Shown: positions 50,143-63,737, numbered from the stretch's first letter. The stretch: 64,000 nucleotides of DNA from Dimorphilus gyrociliatus (GCA_904063045.1 CAJFCJ010000021.1:806001-870000), one strand, 5' to 3'. A program made the numbers and translations. The notes: a model not told the origin generated them from the letters alone.

Positions 50143-50209
50143 CGGCGCGGATGTTCGGCAAATGAGACTTGTTCGGACACTAGACGGCGCTTTTTACCTT
50201 TGTAAAATT
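50143..50209 (-). other. CpG-rich segment ending in a consensus splice donor (possible exon)
   Basis: Read on the minus strand, a GC-rich stretch ends TGTAAG|GTAAGG, a near-perfect 5' splice site at about 50143. Two frames are stopped and one is open, without a start codon, so an untranslated first exon is as likely as a coding one. It faces toward the dopamine receptor 17.8 kb away and could be a distal 5' exon of it; that is speculation. Confidence 0.2.
50177..50190 (+). promoter_or_regulatory. CTCF-like core
   Basis: ACACTAGACGGCGC matches 12 of 14 positions of the vertebrate CTCF core as I remember it. Conservation of that motif in this animal is unknown. Confidence 0.2.
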
Positions 50210-50226
50210 ATTCCAAGGTCGATACA

Positions 50227-50271
50227 CTAATTAGAATCTATAGCCTAATTAGACTTCTGATTTCTAATTAG
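50227..50271. promoter_or_regulatory. Three CTAATTAG homeodomain palindromes in 45 bp
   Basis: Perfect CTAATTAG octamers start at 50227, 50245 and 50264, spaced 18 and 19 bases. TAATTA is the core of Antp/Lhx/Pax-type homeodomain sites, often bound as dimers. The cluster borders the CpG-rich segment at 50143-50209, which makes a regulatory element plausible. Confidence 0.5.
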
Positions 50272-50693
50272 TTTGAGATAATGTTTTGAAAACTCCCCCT
50301 TTACCTTCCGGACCAGTACTCTGACCTATTTCCGTTGATTTTTCACCCTAAATTTTCTACTCTTTACCTAATCCCCTCCTCCCTCACTTTCTTTTTCTGC
50401 CTTTTTCTGCCTCTCCTACTCGCTCTTTCTTTCTTTCTTTCTTTCTGTCTATTTCTTTCTTTTCTCTTTTTTCCAACCAGAAAGATTTTGTCACGCTTCG
50501 GTTTGTAATCAAAGTTTTCCTTTTTTTATTTTTGAAAATGACACCCCTGGGATTTTTGAGGGACGTCTAACGGACGGTGATGTTATATTTTTAGAAGCCT
50601 AAACGGATTATATTAGGGTGAAAGGATCGAAGAAAAAAAACATAACAGTTAAAGAAAAAGTTGTTGTTAGCTGAATTAAAAAACAACAAAGCC

Positions 50694-50725
<32 letters not shown>

Positions 50726-50813
50726 AGAAGGAAATAAGAGGGTTTTAATTAGAAATAAAATAAAACATTAAGGATTAAAGTTGAAAATATAATATTTTTA
50801 TTACTCATACTAG

Positions 50814-50850
<37 letters not shown>

Positions 50851-52173
50851 AGAGGGAAAGAGAAAGAAAGAAAGAAGGAAAGAAAAAAAAAGGAAAGATA
50901 TCTTTTAATCATATTTAAAAGGCTTAGCTGTTTACTCGATAGATCGACCCCTTTATGGAAGGGTAGAATTGTTCAGTTGATATATGACAGTAGAAATAAT
51001 TCATCAACTTGAATATTTATTGCAGATTTACCTTTACGTTAAATTAAGTAACTAATTTATTTGATTATTGAATTCAATTGTATTTGAAGAGAGAGAGAAA
51101 AAAAGACACTGAATACAAACATTTATATATATTTTATTTTTTATTTTTATCCTTTGTAGATGATATCCAATAGGCTATTAATCATAGCTGGCAATTTTAT
51201 AGTTTATTAATTATCTTATTTCCCTATAGTTATTGTTCCCTTTCGGCACCTTGAAAAGGCACAAAATAAATAAGGAGAAATGAGATACTTGACAAGATAT
51301 TGTACTAGGTTGAATAAAGAAAATGACTATAGAATAGGTTATATCCTCTTCTCGTTTTGCGAGATATCTTTTTTCTTTTTCAGATCCCGTTTATCTCTCT
51401 TTCTCTCTCTCTCTCTATCCATCCGTCCGTCCGTCCACTCCATTAACTAGAAAATTCGCTTACATGTATAGATATAACACATAAAAAGTACAAGTTATTA
51501 AGTAAAACCTACACAATATTTTAATTATTTCAATCTTATTGCTAGACTTTCCTTTGCTTTTTCTTTATTTTCCTATTCCGTTCCATATTTGTTTTATCTT
51601 CTTTAACAGGAAAAGAAAAGAAAGTTAAGTAAAAAAATAGGTTATAAAGACGGTAAACTTATTATTAATTCATCTATTTCCTCATATGGTTTCCCCTCTT
51701 AATTTATAATTTACTCTTATCTTTTCCTTGCTCTAATAGTTATGCAAAATAAATTCTCTTTACTTATTTCCTCACTTACCCGCTCTATAGAAACTCTAAT
51801 ACTCCTACTCCTCCCACAAGTTATTCCATCGGACGTTCCTATGTCTTGCGCAAGAAAAAAGCAAGCTATACAAATACACAATTATTCTATATACATACAC
51901 CATATCAACCTCAACGTTGAGTTTACACTTATACACATATTCAGTACAGAGGTTACACTTACGTATGTGCCTTTAAACAGTAAATAACCAATTACACATA
52001 TATGCACATACAGACAGTATATACATCTTTCATTCTATCCTATTACGCCATATGGATCTGTTTAAAATAATTCAAGTTGAGCTTGATAAAACAATCAATA
52101 AACTATTCGTCCGATAATGAATATTCATTCAAAGAAACACTTAATAAAGAAAGATTGATAGATTGATAGATAA

Positions 52174-52181
<8 letters not shown>

Positions 52182-52211
<30 letters not shown>
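52182..52211. repeat. (GA)n microsatellite
   Basis: About fifteen GA units, with the same motif at 50695-50720 and 50817-50845. Confidence 0.85.
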
Positions 52212-52214
<3 letters not shown>

Positions 52215-53418
52215 GAGAGTGAGAGTGAGACACACATGAAAATTCAATCCAGTATATATACTATAAGTTATACGATATATACATTTTTGTATGAAAATGA
52301 GAAAAGGAAAAAATAGTAAAATAGAAAAACAAAACTCATTTATTCAAAGTGAAAATCTAAAGGAATATATAAATAAGAGAGAAATAACAATAGATGTAAC
52401 AGAGATATTTATACTTGAAAGTTTTTGGAGAAACCTGGAAATGTATGTGAATATTCATATCATTAAAATTAAGACAACACTAATAATTATGTTTTAAAGG
52501 GAAAGGAATGACTGTTATACACACGTATATTCTCTATATACAGTATCAACTGTACAACACAGAGAATAACGAATGTTATAGTCTGAAAATATATCACACA
52601 AATGAGAAATATAAATGAAGAAACGAAAAGGGAGAAAGTAAAGATTATCATAAAAATTTTCGCATATTTTTTACTTTTTTCTTTTTAAAAAAAAAAAAGA
52701 AAAATAAAAAACAGAGAAAAAAATTAAATTCGTATTATTATTAAAGATTATTGTTGTGATCATTTCAGGAGGTTACAAATTATTCATTACCACTATGGTA
52801 TTTTCTTACGAATTTCCTGTTTCATAATGAATAGTTTGCGAAAGAAAAAGAAGAAAGAGAGAGAGGGAGAAATGAGTGCTGGTAGACATATACTAATATA
52901 TATACATATATATATATACTGTATGGACGTATTGACACGTTTCTACTACGTACAGTATGTATACGAGTGTCGGTAGCAACAGCCACTGAATGAATAAGTG
53001 AATATAGAGAAGGAGAAAATGACTCTATAAGCCAAGTTGAATATATCTTTATACTATAGGGAACACCAAATAGAAAGAAGAGAAAACATGTACACTTCTA
53101 ATTTTCTTTCAATAAAAAACACTTGTGTTTAGTTTGTCTAGAAAAGAGATTAAGATAATCAAATTTACCAACTTTTATTGCCAAGAAAAAAGCCGAAAAG
53201 GATATCTTTAGGGTAGAAATATCGTTACAGTTTGAAGGGTCCTTTTCACTGACTGCAAGGACTGTTGTATTTGTATGAGAGTAACCATCGTGAAAACTAA
53301 TCGTTTTAGACTCTTTATAAACTCATTATATCAAATATATTAAGTATATAGAAGGCATATATTTGTTGTTTATACTGTGTATGTACATATATTTTATACT
53401 ATGGATATAGTACATATA

Positions 53419-53460
<42 letters not shown>

Positions 53461-55452
53461 TTAGATAAATAATTTATTGCACGAAGACTATGTGACGTAT
53501 ATTTGAAAAGTAAAAGAATTTATTTTAAAGACTATTTTCAGCCTGTAAATTTTAAATTCGTTGGTCTATTTTATATTGATTGACATTTCCTCTAAAAGCC
53601 GCAAGTCTGTCAAGAATTAATGGATGAACATTGACTACAGCATATATATTTATTTATATGGTATATATATATATATAGTATATAGATATATATAGTGTAC
53701 ATACATTATATATGTAGATAGTCGTATATACTCATGTAGTATATCAAGTATCCATGCCCGACGGCTAGAAGGATTGTATTTGAAAAACAAAGGACAACCA
53801 CAAGGTAAATTAAATTCTGAAATTTTTACCTGCGAAAGAGAATAATTCTCTTCTTTAGAAACAAGAAAATAATAATAGAAATCGGTTTTGTTTCATTGAA
53901 TTACATCCTTTATTTAAATTTTTTGTTTTTCTTCTAAATAAATCTTTCAATAGGATCGATAAATGAGGAGAAATAGCAAAAAAGTATAAAGAAGAGAAGA
54001 GACTAGACGGAGGGAAAGAGAACAAGAAGAAAGACAATTATAAATGATATGAAAAAATCCAATAAAATAAAGAAAAATAAAATGAAAAGTTTACGGAAAG
54101 AGCTGACAAAGCTAATTTATCTCAAATTGAAAATAATTTATATTGAACTAATCGTTGTGTTCCACGAACCTTTATATAAATATATATATATATATATACT
54201 GTATATATACAGTATACTGCCCTATATATACTGTATATAATTTCAAGTTCTAGTTTTGAACATGTTATATATTTCTATAATAAGGAAGAAGCACTCTTTA
54301 CTCCTTACAAATAACCGTAAAAGTTTCATTCTTGTAAACTATTTAATTAGCATCCAATTCAATAAAAATCGATTTTATATCAAACGTAATCAATACTGTG
54401 GCAAATTCTGCATGCTGGCAAATATTTTTCAGCGGCACAGCTGCTTTGTTACCCAGAAAAACTGTCTTGTTTCTCCTTCTTTTTCCTCTATTCCCTCCTA
54501 TCCGCTTTCCCTTAATTGTCCTTTTCCTCTCTTCTTTAATTCCTATTATATAGAGAGTATATTCTTTGTTTTTTGAATATTATACATTTCTTTGTAAGTG
54601 TCTCTATTTCACTTACTCATTTTCTCATCCACCCACCCACCCACTCGCTCACTCACTCACTTACTTTGCTTATTCTCTTTCATTCATTCATTCATTCATT
54701 CGTCAGTTCGTTCGTTCCTTCTTCCTTCTACTCCGTATCCTTCGTAGCAATTCCCTTTTCTTTTTATATTTCGTTACATTTCATTTTCATCTTCTTTTTT
54801 TTATATTCACCATAAATTTAACTACTTTTGGAACAAATTGAATTATTGTTTCCGTTCCAACTGGTTGAGTATGATGGTTTTTCCAGTTCCGGTTTAAAGC
54901 GTGAAAGATTGCGTAGCTACAGTATACTATGAACTTTGAATTGATTATATTCGAATTCATGTTACAGTGTTATAGTTGATTAAATGAGCACAAAAAGTAC
55001 GTATAATTACAATAATATAATGAAATACGGACGATAATAAGGTAATGTACATTTTATATTTATTTTAGGTCCTTTTCTATGAATGGATTAAATAGTTTTA
55101 ATAGTCCTATTAGAGGCTCTTTAGCTATTTCTTTCCAATATCTCCCTTTGTTTACTCTTAACCTTTACGCTTACGATAGCGTAATAAAAATAGAGGGAAG
55201 CTGTCTAAAAGCTCTAAGTATGTTCTCTAATAGAGAATCTTCTCTACTGCTATTTATTGTATTTGTAGGGGAAATTAAAATATAAGGTAAAAAAAAAGAG
55301 GAAATGAGTGTAAAAAAATTTGGCCTAGACACAAAATGTAATTATTCAAGGTATGTAAAACTGCCAAAATAGAATACACTCCTAAACAAAGAATGACGTT
55401 GTCTTATTTCACAGTTATGTTTTTTGCATGGTAAATGGAAAAAACGAAAACG

Positions 55453-55498
55453 TTCTTCTTCTTCTTCTTCTTCTTCTTCTTCTTCTTCTTCTTCTTCT
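55453..55498. repeat. (TTC)n microsatellite, about 15 units
   Basis: An uninterrupted TTC run, followed from about 55500 by ATCT tetramers. The poly-leucine frame here is its translation. Confidence 0.9.
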
Positions 55499-57000
55499 CT
55501 CTATCCATCTATCTATCTATATCTTTCTATATATCTATATATCTATCTATCAATTCTGCTTGTTTTTCTTTACCGTAGTAAATACGAAAGTATCTTGTAA
55601 AGTATTAGAAGCTCATCAAACACAACACTCGAACCATGAAATGAATTGCATATTTTGCAACTTTAAGGTAAGCTTTTATAGGAGAAAACCGGTGGAGACC
55701 AGAAAGCTAAACAATAAGAAACGACAATACGTTTGCACCATATAGAACTCTTATCTTTATAAACAAATAAACACTTGTAGTTTTTATGATTATTAATATC
55801 CAAGTTTTAATTAAATTAACAATACTTAACATTATTAAATACGTATATATCAAATATATATATATTATTACATATACTATATGTATAAATCTTGTTCTAT
55901 TTATGCTAGTAAATACAATAAGCCAATTGTTTTTTATTGTTTCCACTTACTTTTTTAATTAACCAAAAAACAGAAATTTGGAAAAAAAAGGAAAGATACA
56001 GAAGAAGATCAGAAGAAAAAGAGAAGGAAGAGTGTAGGAATAATAATAGTAACAAGGATACAATAATACAAGTTTCCGTTCTAACGTGGTAAAGCTACGA
56101 CTATTTGTCATACTATCTTTCTTTCTCTCTCTCTCTCTCTATGCGAATAAATATCCTAAAAGAATGGAATGAGCGAAAAAATCGAAAAGAACAAAAGAAA
56201 AATTGCGTAAAAGAATTTTTTTATTGTTTGTTCAGAATAAAAAGATAAAGGGAGAAAAAATAAAAGAATGGAAAGATAATAAATTAATAAACCACTTAGG
56301 ACGGTAAACGGCGTTTCCGTACCCTTTTCTCTCTCTCTCTCTCTATCTGTATATCTCTTTCTCTATCAGTCTTATATTTTTTCTTGTATATAGGTAAATA
56401 GATTTTAAAAATAGCCTATATTTAATACTAAATATTAAGCAACTCAATATGGTTTTTTGAAAATTAAACGGAATTTCTATCAATTCCTGCGCTGATAATC
56501 AGCCTAATTTGATATAAAGTTACTTTATTTAGTTATATATACTGTATATGTAGTGTATATATACATATGTTTGAATATATCTATAATATATACATATCTA
56601 CTTTCAATCTCTACGTTTTTTATATTTATAGTTGCGTTTATGTTTTGCTTTTCTAGCCAACCGTCTATTACACTTTTGAGGAGAAAAAGAAGCGGATGGG
56701 AGAGGTAGAAAAAGAAACAGAAAGATTATTCTCTTTTCAATTCCGTAGGGTAATATTATGTAATAAATAAAAATCTATACAAGATTCTATTGTGTCTTTA
56801 TACTTTTTTATATTATTAAATCTCTTTCCATTTATACAAATATACAGTATATAAAGTATATATAATGTATATATATATATACTTTATATACTATATATAC
56901 TGTATGTCGTATACTATTCAACACACACCCATATATATATTATCTATATACAGTATATACACAGTATATCTATATATATATTATCTCTTTCATATACATA

Positions 57001-57989
57001 TCCAGAACGCTTTTCAAGAGACGCCACTAGACTGTCTGTCACACTAATTGACGGCTAGTGAATGTCGTCTCGACCGTGCGAGTGGAATAATCGATATCCT
57101 TTCGTAGAAAAATCTCTTACGAACGACACCAAAAAACTTCTACAAAACATTAAAAGGCTAAAAATAAAAACAAATAAAAAACAAACAAACAAATAAACAA
57201 ATAAATAAAAACTTTTTTTTTTAATAGATACAAATAAGTAGACTAGAAGCTGTATAATTAAATATTTTCTCTTGTCTTTTTCTTTTTTTCTCTCTGCAAC
57301 ATCTTTCCTCGCCTCTACATTTCTCTCTCTCTCTCTCTAATTAACAAAACCAATAATTATTTTTAAAAATTATCAGCTCTGCGCTTTGTTCGATTCTTCA
57401 GTGCTTTCATAGCAGTTATTGGAATTTTTCTTACCTGTATAGAGATTTTAAAATTTCAATATATGCATATAATAATCCCATGTATTATGTATGTGTACGG
57501 AACTATAAACAGAGAACAGTTCATTCGATAAATCCATTGTATATCATATTTAGAAGAGTTGTATTAATATACTATTATAATAAATGTAATATTTTTCAGA
57601 GTATGTCGAGATTATATGAACAAACAAATAGATATGATATACAGTATATACTGTATATATATACTGTATATATATATATTGTGTATACCGTATATGTATG
57701 TTTCTGCATATGTTTTATGTATTACTATATAGTATATAACCCTCTTTCGAATAAAGCTCAATACATTAAAAAATTATCTTTAATTAATTTCAACTACATA
57801 AACTTTATCATTTCAAATATGTTCAATATGCATATCGTATGAATAAATGTTATAAATGTTACCATATTCTTTCTCATTTTCACTTTCTGCCTCTATTTCT
57901 GCCTCCGTCTCTTTCTCTCTACTTTCCTCCTCCCTCTGTCTCTCTCTCTCTCTCTCTCTCTCCCCTCTATAAACCCCCACCATCTTATC
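57001..57989. other. Non-coding stretch with a small CpG patch at its left end
   Basis: 57005-57110 is CpG-containing and repeat-free (GACGCCACTAG, ACTAATTGACGGCTAG). The rest is A-rich with AAAC runs, CT runs and TATACAGTATA elements near 57640-57680. The 120-codon frame at 57480-57842 is Ile/Tyr-rich from TA repeats and is not called. Confidence 0.45.
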
Positions 57990-58260
57990 TTGAAAAGCTA
58001 TCGAAATGAACGAGGCCTAATCTAGACTGCTGGTCCGAGGTTTCGCCGTAGGCCTATTACGGATGTCAGGAACGCTAATGAAAACGGATTAGAGGCGTTT
58101 GATATTTATAGTTGAGTAGCGGTGTTGATCTGTCAAGAGGCGCTGGCGCGTAAAAGATGTTTAGTCATGCGGAAGCGGTCCTGTCCGGGGTGACAGTGAA
58201 AATGGGAAATAGAATATGGAAAGACGCCTTATAGGAAAGCTAAACGTTTAGCATGTCGAA
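57990..58260. other. GC-elevated, repeat-poor island
   Basis: The strongest island of the distal region, about 45% G+C. It contains TAGGCCTA, CGGATTAG (Otx/K50-type core), CTGTCA (Meis-type core) and GGCGCTGGCGCG. All frames are interrupted; the longest protein-like run is about 18 codons. Candidate conserved non-coding element. Confidence 0.35.
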
Positions 58261-59313
58261 GAGAGCAATTAACGTTTAACTAGAAAGCAATGGAAAGGAA
58301 AAAAAAGAAACGTCCTCTTTTGACGTCGAAAGAGGAAGAGAAGAGAGTATAGGAGTGTATGATATGGGAAGAAAAAAATAATGTACAGCCACCACTAATC
58401 GAAAAATAAGGATCGGTAGAAAGAAAAGAGAAGATGGAGACAGAAACATAAAGAAAAGGTTAACAAGACAAATTTGAAGAGGCTTTTTAGTTTCCCTAAT
58501 AAAGTATTATATAAAGCTAATCGATTGTGTAGATTATATAAGGTCAGTGCTAAAAGGTCAACATCGTTAGGAGAAATACACTTGAGTTGCTTAGCTATAG
58601 ATGTAAATAAGATAATATCTAGGGTATTAGAGCTAACTTTTTCATATTTATATAACTTAATTTCAATGAATTTAAACTATTTTTACTAATTTAAAAGTTC
58701 TATACGAATGAAAGAAAGTAAATGAACCTCTCGTCTAAACGCAATACATTCTATTCAACAAAAGATACGCAAACACACATTCTATACTTTAGCCTATACT
58801 TTTACATCATCTTTAAAGATATCTTTATCCTTATCTTTTCCTTTCTTTTCCCTTCCTTTTCCCCACCCCCTCTCTTGCGTTCTCTATCTCGCTATAATTA
58901 AAAGAATAGCCAATAGAGACTGCAAAAGTTGAAAGTAGAGGAAGAATTATTAAAAGAACAATCTGTGTGATTTCTTCTTAATCCTTTTTACGAATTCTAA
59001 TATCTTTTTCTTATTATCTAGTTGAATAAAATTTCTCTTTTTCCTCCTTTCTTTCTTGTGTGTTTTTTTTTTATTACAGTGATAAATTAATTAGTTGAGT
59101 TATTCAGAGTAATTAGATTCTATCACAAACTTTCCAATAAATAATAAAGCAGAAAGTTCAATTGAACGTCTGAATGGAAAGAAAGCCGCTGAAAAGCGTA
59201 AATGAATGGTTTTTTATGGTCAACAATATTATTCTACAGACTGTACTCGAAAGCTCCGCTCTCCCATTTTTCCACCTGTAAGCAGAAAGACAGAGAGGGG
59301 AGAGAGAAAGAGC

Positions 59314-59318
<5 letters not shown>

Positions 59319-59396
<78 letters not shown>
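59319..59396. repeat. (GA)n followed by (GATA)n compound microsatellite
   Basis: About eighteen GA units, GATAAATA, then about nine GATA units. Confidence 0.9.
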
Positions 59397-62300
59397 CGTT
59401 AAACAACACGACAAATGAACATCTAAACGTATGTATAATTTTCAACAAGAGATACATTCAGAAATTAGTGGAATACTACAATAAAGTATATACATCATGT
59501 ACATATTGAATGTTTACATTATGTTAACAGTACACAATGTGTAAATTTATTTATTTATTATTTAATTAAGTATACGGTCAATTCCATGTAGTATATTTCT
59601 CGCTTGTATAGGAAACCATAGAAATATGACGACCTGTTGTCAAGGAGCTGTAGCGTGATGAAGTCTTAATTAGCTCAATGACATGTAATATGTACAAAAA
59701 CTAGGACTACTTTTTATTGGTTCACCCACAGACCCCACCAAACAAATTATGGAGGAAGAGGATAAGATGCTATAATTTTTATATTAGTGTGCTGTATACA
59801 GTATATATATTTATATAGTTAATATTAAATTATTATAAGTTTTATGTGATGAAAATAAAAATGATCTTCCTCCGTCCCCTTCTCTGTCTCTGTCTCTCTC
59901 TCTACCTTGCTGTATATACAAGTCTATCGAAATATTTTGGTCACTTTTCATTAAAAAGTTAAATATTTAAAGTCTTGGAATGCAAAAGAGTGAGAGAGAG
60001 AGAGAAAGAAAAAAAAACTTACAAAATACCATCTATAGGACTATTTACATTTTATTCCAAAAATTTCTCTTAATTACCAAGTAAAAGGCTATCATATAGA
60101 ACGTAATACTCCTTAGAGATTTCAAAACGAGCTTTTAAATGTTTAATTAATCGCCTTTTCTTGATAAACATTAACGTTGTATTGTATTCGCTGCTCTTTT
60201 ACAAAACGTTTAAGAAATATATTAGAGTTTATTAGGTTTTTTTATTATTATCATTTATTGAAAATGTTTCGAAGAATAGCATTTTCTTAACAAGAATTAA
60301 TGGATAATTTATCATTAATCAAAGGAAATCTCTCTTCAACAGTTTCAACGATTAAGTTTAACGATCCAATAAAAAGTTTTTTACTACCAATAAACTCTAA
60401 CAAATTATATCAGTTTTACAAAAACTCTTCTCTACTTTTATAAAACAGGCTTATTTTCGCCAGGTTCATGGTTATTATCGGATTATTGTTAATACCTGAC
60501 ATATACTATTTCTAATTTCTAGGAATGTTCTTTCCACTTTTCAGGTCTACCTCTTTTAGATGAATTCTCTGGCAGTATGTATACAGTATATATAGATCTT
60601 TACAAGCGCACACATATGTATATATATTTTACTTTTTCACTGTTTAGTCTAAGGCATTAAAGTGTATAAATTGTATATTTAAGTAAATGGAATTTTAAGT
60701 GTTAAATGCTCAACGGCACCAAGGCTACAATTTGAAATATCTAAACAAGAAGGATTTCCAATAACAAATCTTTCAACAAACTCGCACATGTTAACTTTTG
60801 ACAGAAATTTTATATTTAAAGATTTTCCTTTCATTTTCCTCTCTCTCTCTCTCTCTCTCTCTCCTTTCCCTAACCTCGCTCTGTCATCCGCAAACATACC
60901 TATGTAGAGCGTCCGTATTTTCTTCAACTGCAAAACTGCCTATATAACCCTAGGTAATGAATTCCATTCCTTGTTCCATTTACCTCTAACAACTAGTAGC
61001 AGGTAAACAAGAAGAAAATATGACGGGATAAACTTAATTACTTTATTTATCAAACATTTCAAAAAACGAAAATCTCATCTAGCGGAAAGCTGAATAACTG
61101 TGATAGGGAAAAATAAGATAGTTTAAATAGATATATATAGGAAAGAAACCTAACTAATTGAGAATGCAAAATAGCTTGCGCTTGTTTGTTTTTTTCGAAA
61201 AGTTCTTTTCTTCTCTTCTCAGATTCATCAAGATATTCCAGAGATAAAGTTTCACAGAAATTTGTACAACCTATTTTATAATACGTGGAAAGGAGCGTAA
61301 CGTGACTGTTGAAAATATCATAAAAAAAGACTGCATTGATCTATAATGCAGGGCTTTATAACGAAATATATAAAGTTTACGTAAAGTAAATCATATAGAT
61401 GGTCATGTGATAGTAAAGTAATGTAAAAATTAAAAAAAATCTCTTCCTACAATCTCTTCAATTACTTTTAATTCTGAACATAGATGTTGGGTATATACAT
61501 TGCGTAACGTTCACGATGAATGAGAGAGAGAGAGAAAGAGAGAGTGAGAGGAGGGGACGAGAGAGTATTGGACGTGAGGTGATAGTGAGCGAGAGATAAA
61601 AGGAAACACAGAGCGAGGTAGAGAGAGAGAGAGAGAGAGACAAAGTAAAGAAAAGAAAGAAATAAAGAAAGAAAAAGTCTAATTAGTTTTATAGATAATC
61701 TGTAATAATCTACTTATTCAAATTAATTTAACATGAATCTTTAGGTCCTTAGGTGCGGATAGTGGTTCTTGTAAACCATTGTTAAAAAAGATAATCTATT
61801 TAATGTGTAAAGTATTTTATATATATAAACGATATATGTTTGTGTACGTGTACTCACTTTAATAATACAAACAATACAACTTCATGCATCTAAAAGATGA
61901 CTAGTCTTCTCTCTTTAAAGTGATATTCGTACTACTTACGTCTTTTTATATAAACAACTATGTTCTTTCATTTTCGACTACAGCCAACACCCATCCCCCT
62001 TAATATTCCTTAATATTCTTTATCATAAAATCTTCCTCTTCCTCTTCCTCTCCTTCTTTCCTTTCTCATACTTTCTCCTCCATCATTATATACACAAAAC
62101 AAGAAATAATATACAATATTTATATAATTCCTCTCCTAATAACAGTAATTGCATTGAATTTATTATTCGAGTAAACATCTTAAGAGCACTCAATAGTTTA
62201 TTAAGAGTTAGAATGCTAATTGTTTATGATATTATTGAAGCTGAAACGGTCGCTAGATGGAGTAGTTCGACAAATAAACTTTTTTTAATAGATTGCCAAG

Positions 62301-63352
62301 AAAAATGAAAAGTAAACGATACTCAAAGTTTTCTACAATTTCACCTTTTGTTCTTTTATATATAGCCGTTAAATTTGAATAACTACGTTATTTATTCAAC
62401 AATGTCTGTTGGAGACCGTTTTTACTGCGTACATGGTTACAGTTGTCTTGTTTTAACACTAAAATTATTCCAGATCGGGAGACAATCTTACGGAGAAGTA
62501 GGGGAGGGGAAGAGAAAATAAAAAGGCAGCAAAAATGACAGAATATAAAGGGATATTAAAAACAAGGCACAATTGATAGGAGAGAACTAAATACGCAATA
62601 TAAAGTTTATATACAAGTCTACCCCTTAAAGGAAATTATGTCAAAATAGACGGCTTAGAAGATCTGACGTTGATATGATAGGTTTGAAAAAATTACAGTT
62701 CTCTAGGCCTAGCTATTATAAGGAATTAATCCTTCTAAGAAAACGTCAACCGACGCACAATAGCGTAGTTTATTTTTTAGATTATAGAAGAAAAATTGTT
62801 AATATTCTTGTGAACGAAGAAGAAAGGATTCGTTTGTGATTTGATTTATGTTCTTAACCCTACAAACAATCTGTAAAGACTGCGAGAAAATGTTTTTCAA
62901 CTATCAATCGTAGAACCACTTGATACGAATGAAAAATTTCCTAAATGGGACGTCGTAGGGAGATGTGAAGTATAGTAAAAAAGACGAATGCTTCTAAAAA
63001 TAGAAAAGAGACGCTCGAGAAGATTATCTTTGTATCACATTAGACCTACAACGAACGAATTTCCCAACATCTGGATGAAAGTTAGCCTTTATTATGTTTT
63101 TTCTTTCGTATCACTGGCTAAAGGTTAGCAGTCTTTTCTGTAGCGAATAAGAAAATTATCTCACTATGATAAACACTTGTATAATTAAATTGGATAAGAG
63201 AATTTTTGTAAGGCTTAACATTTGTGGACATTTTTTTCCCTCTATACTATCGTTATATGTAGTATAATAAGCTTTTTCCTTTTGTTTTCTTCGTGTTCTC
63301 TCTCTCTCCCTCTCTTTCCCTCTCTCCTTCTCTCTCCTTTTCAGCCTTACCT

Positions 63353-63403
63353 CCTCTTCTCTCCTCTCCTCCTCTCCTCTCCTCTCCTCTTCTCTCTTCT
63401 CTA
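63353..63403. repeat. (CCTCT)n pentanucleotide repeat
   Basis: Imperfect CCTCT/TCTCC units in a long pyrimidine tract starting near 63296. Confidence 0.8.
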
Positions 63404-63737
63404 GATATCTACCTCTCTCCACGCATCCAAGTATCTATCTATCTATCCGTCTCTCTATCATTAATACTCTCATCATCACTACAGAGTCATTAGCGTTATC
63501 GTTATTGTCATTATCGTAAACTTTTTTGTTATCCTTTTCGCTTTTTCAACATTCTTCGATATTAATTTGACAATTAATTAGTTAGATTAAAATATTTCAA
63601 AAATAAGTGAAATTTGTTAAATAGAAAATTAAATAAGCCTTAATAGATATATTGTTAGAAACACATCTGCCAATTACTGTAGACATTTCTCTTTTTAATT
63701 AAGACAATTAGTATGATTCTCACTCACTCACCCTCAT

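Larger units (their letters stand above)
50272..57000. other. Non-coding stretch dominated by simple repeats
   Basis: GA tracts at 50695-50720, 50817-50845 and 52182-52211; CCGT near 51422-51435; TA at 53425-53450; ATTC near 54681-54700; CTT at 55453-55498 followed by ATCT. Many TACAGTATA elements (52540, 52916, 53418, 54198-54240, 56540-56970). No gene recognised. Confidence 0.5.

Noticed and set aside
57480-57842. 120-codon plus-strand frame, the longest in the distal region
   Set aside because: Ile/Tyr/Val-rich translation of TA repeats; no domain or conserved start.
60679-60933. Minus-strand 84-codon frame
   Set aside because: Interrupted by a GA microsatellite read as Glu-Arg repeats; the rest matches no known domain.
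63156-63493. Arg/Glu-rich and Ser/Leu-rich frames at the window end
   Set aside because: Both are translations of the CCTCT/CT repeats on opposite strands.
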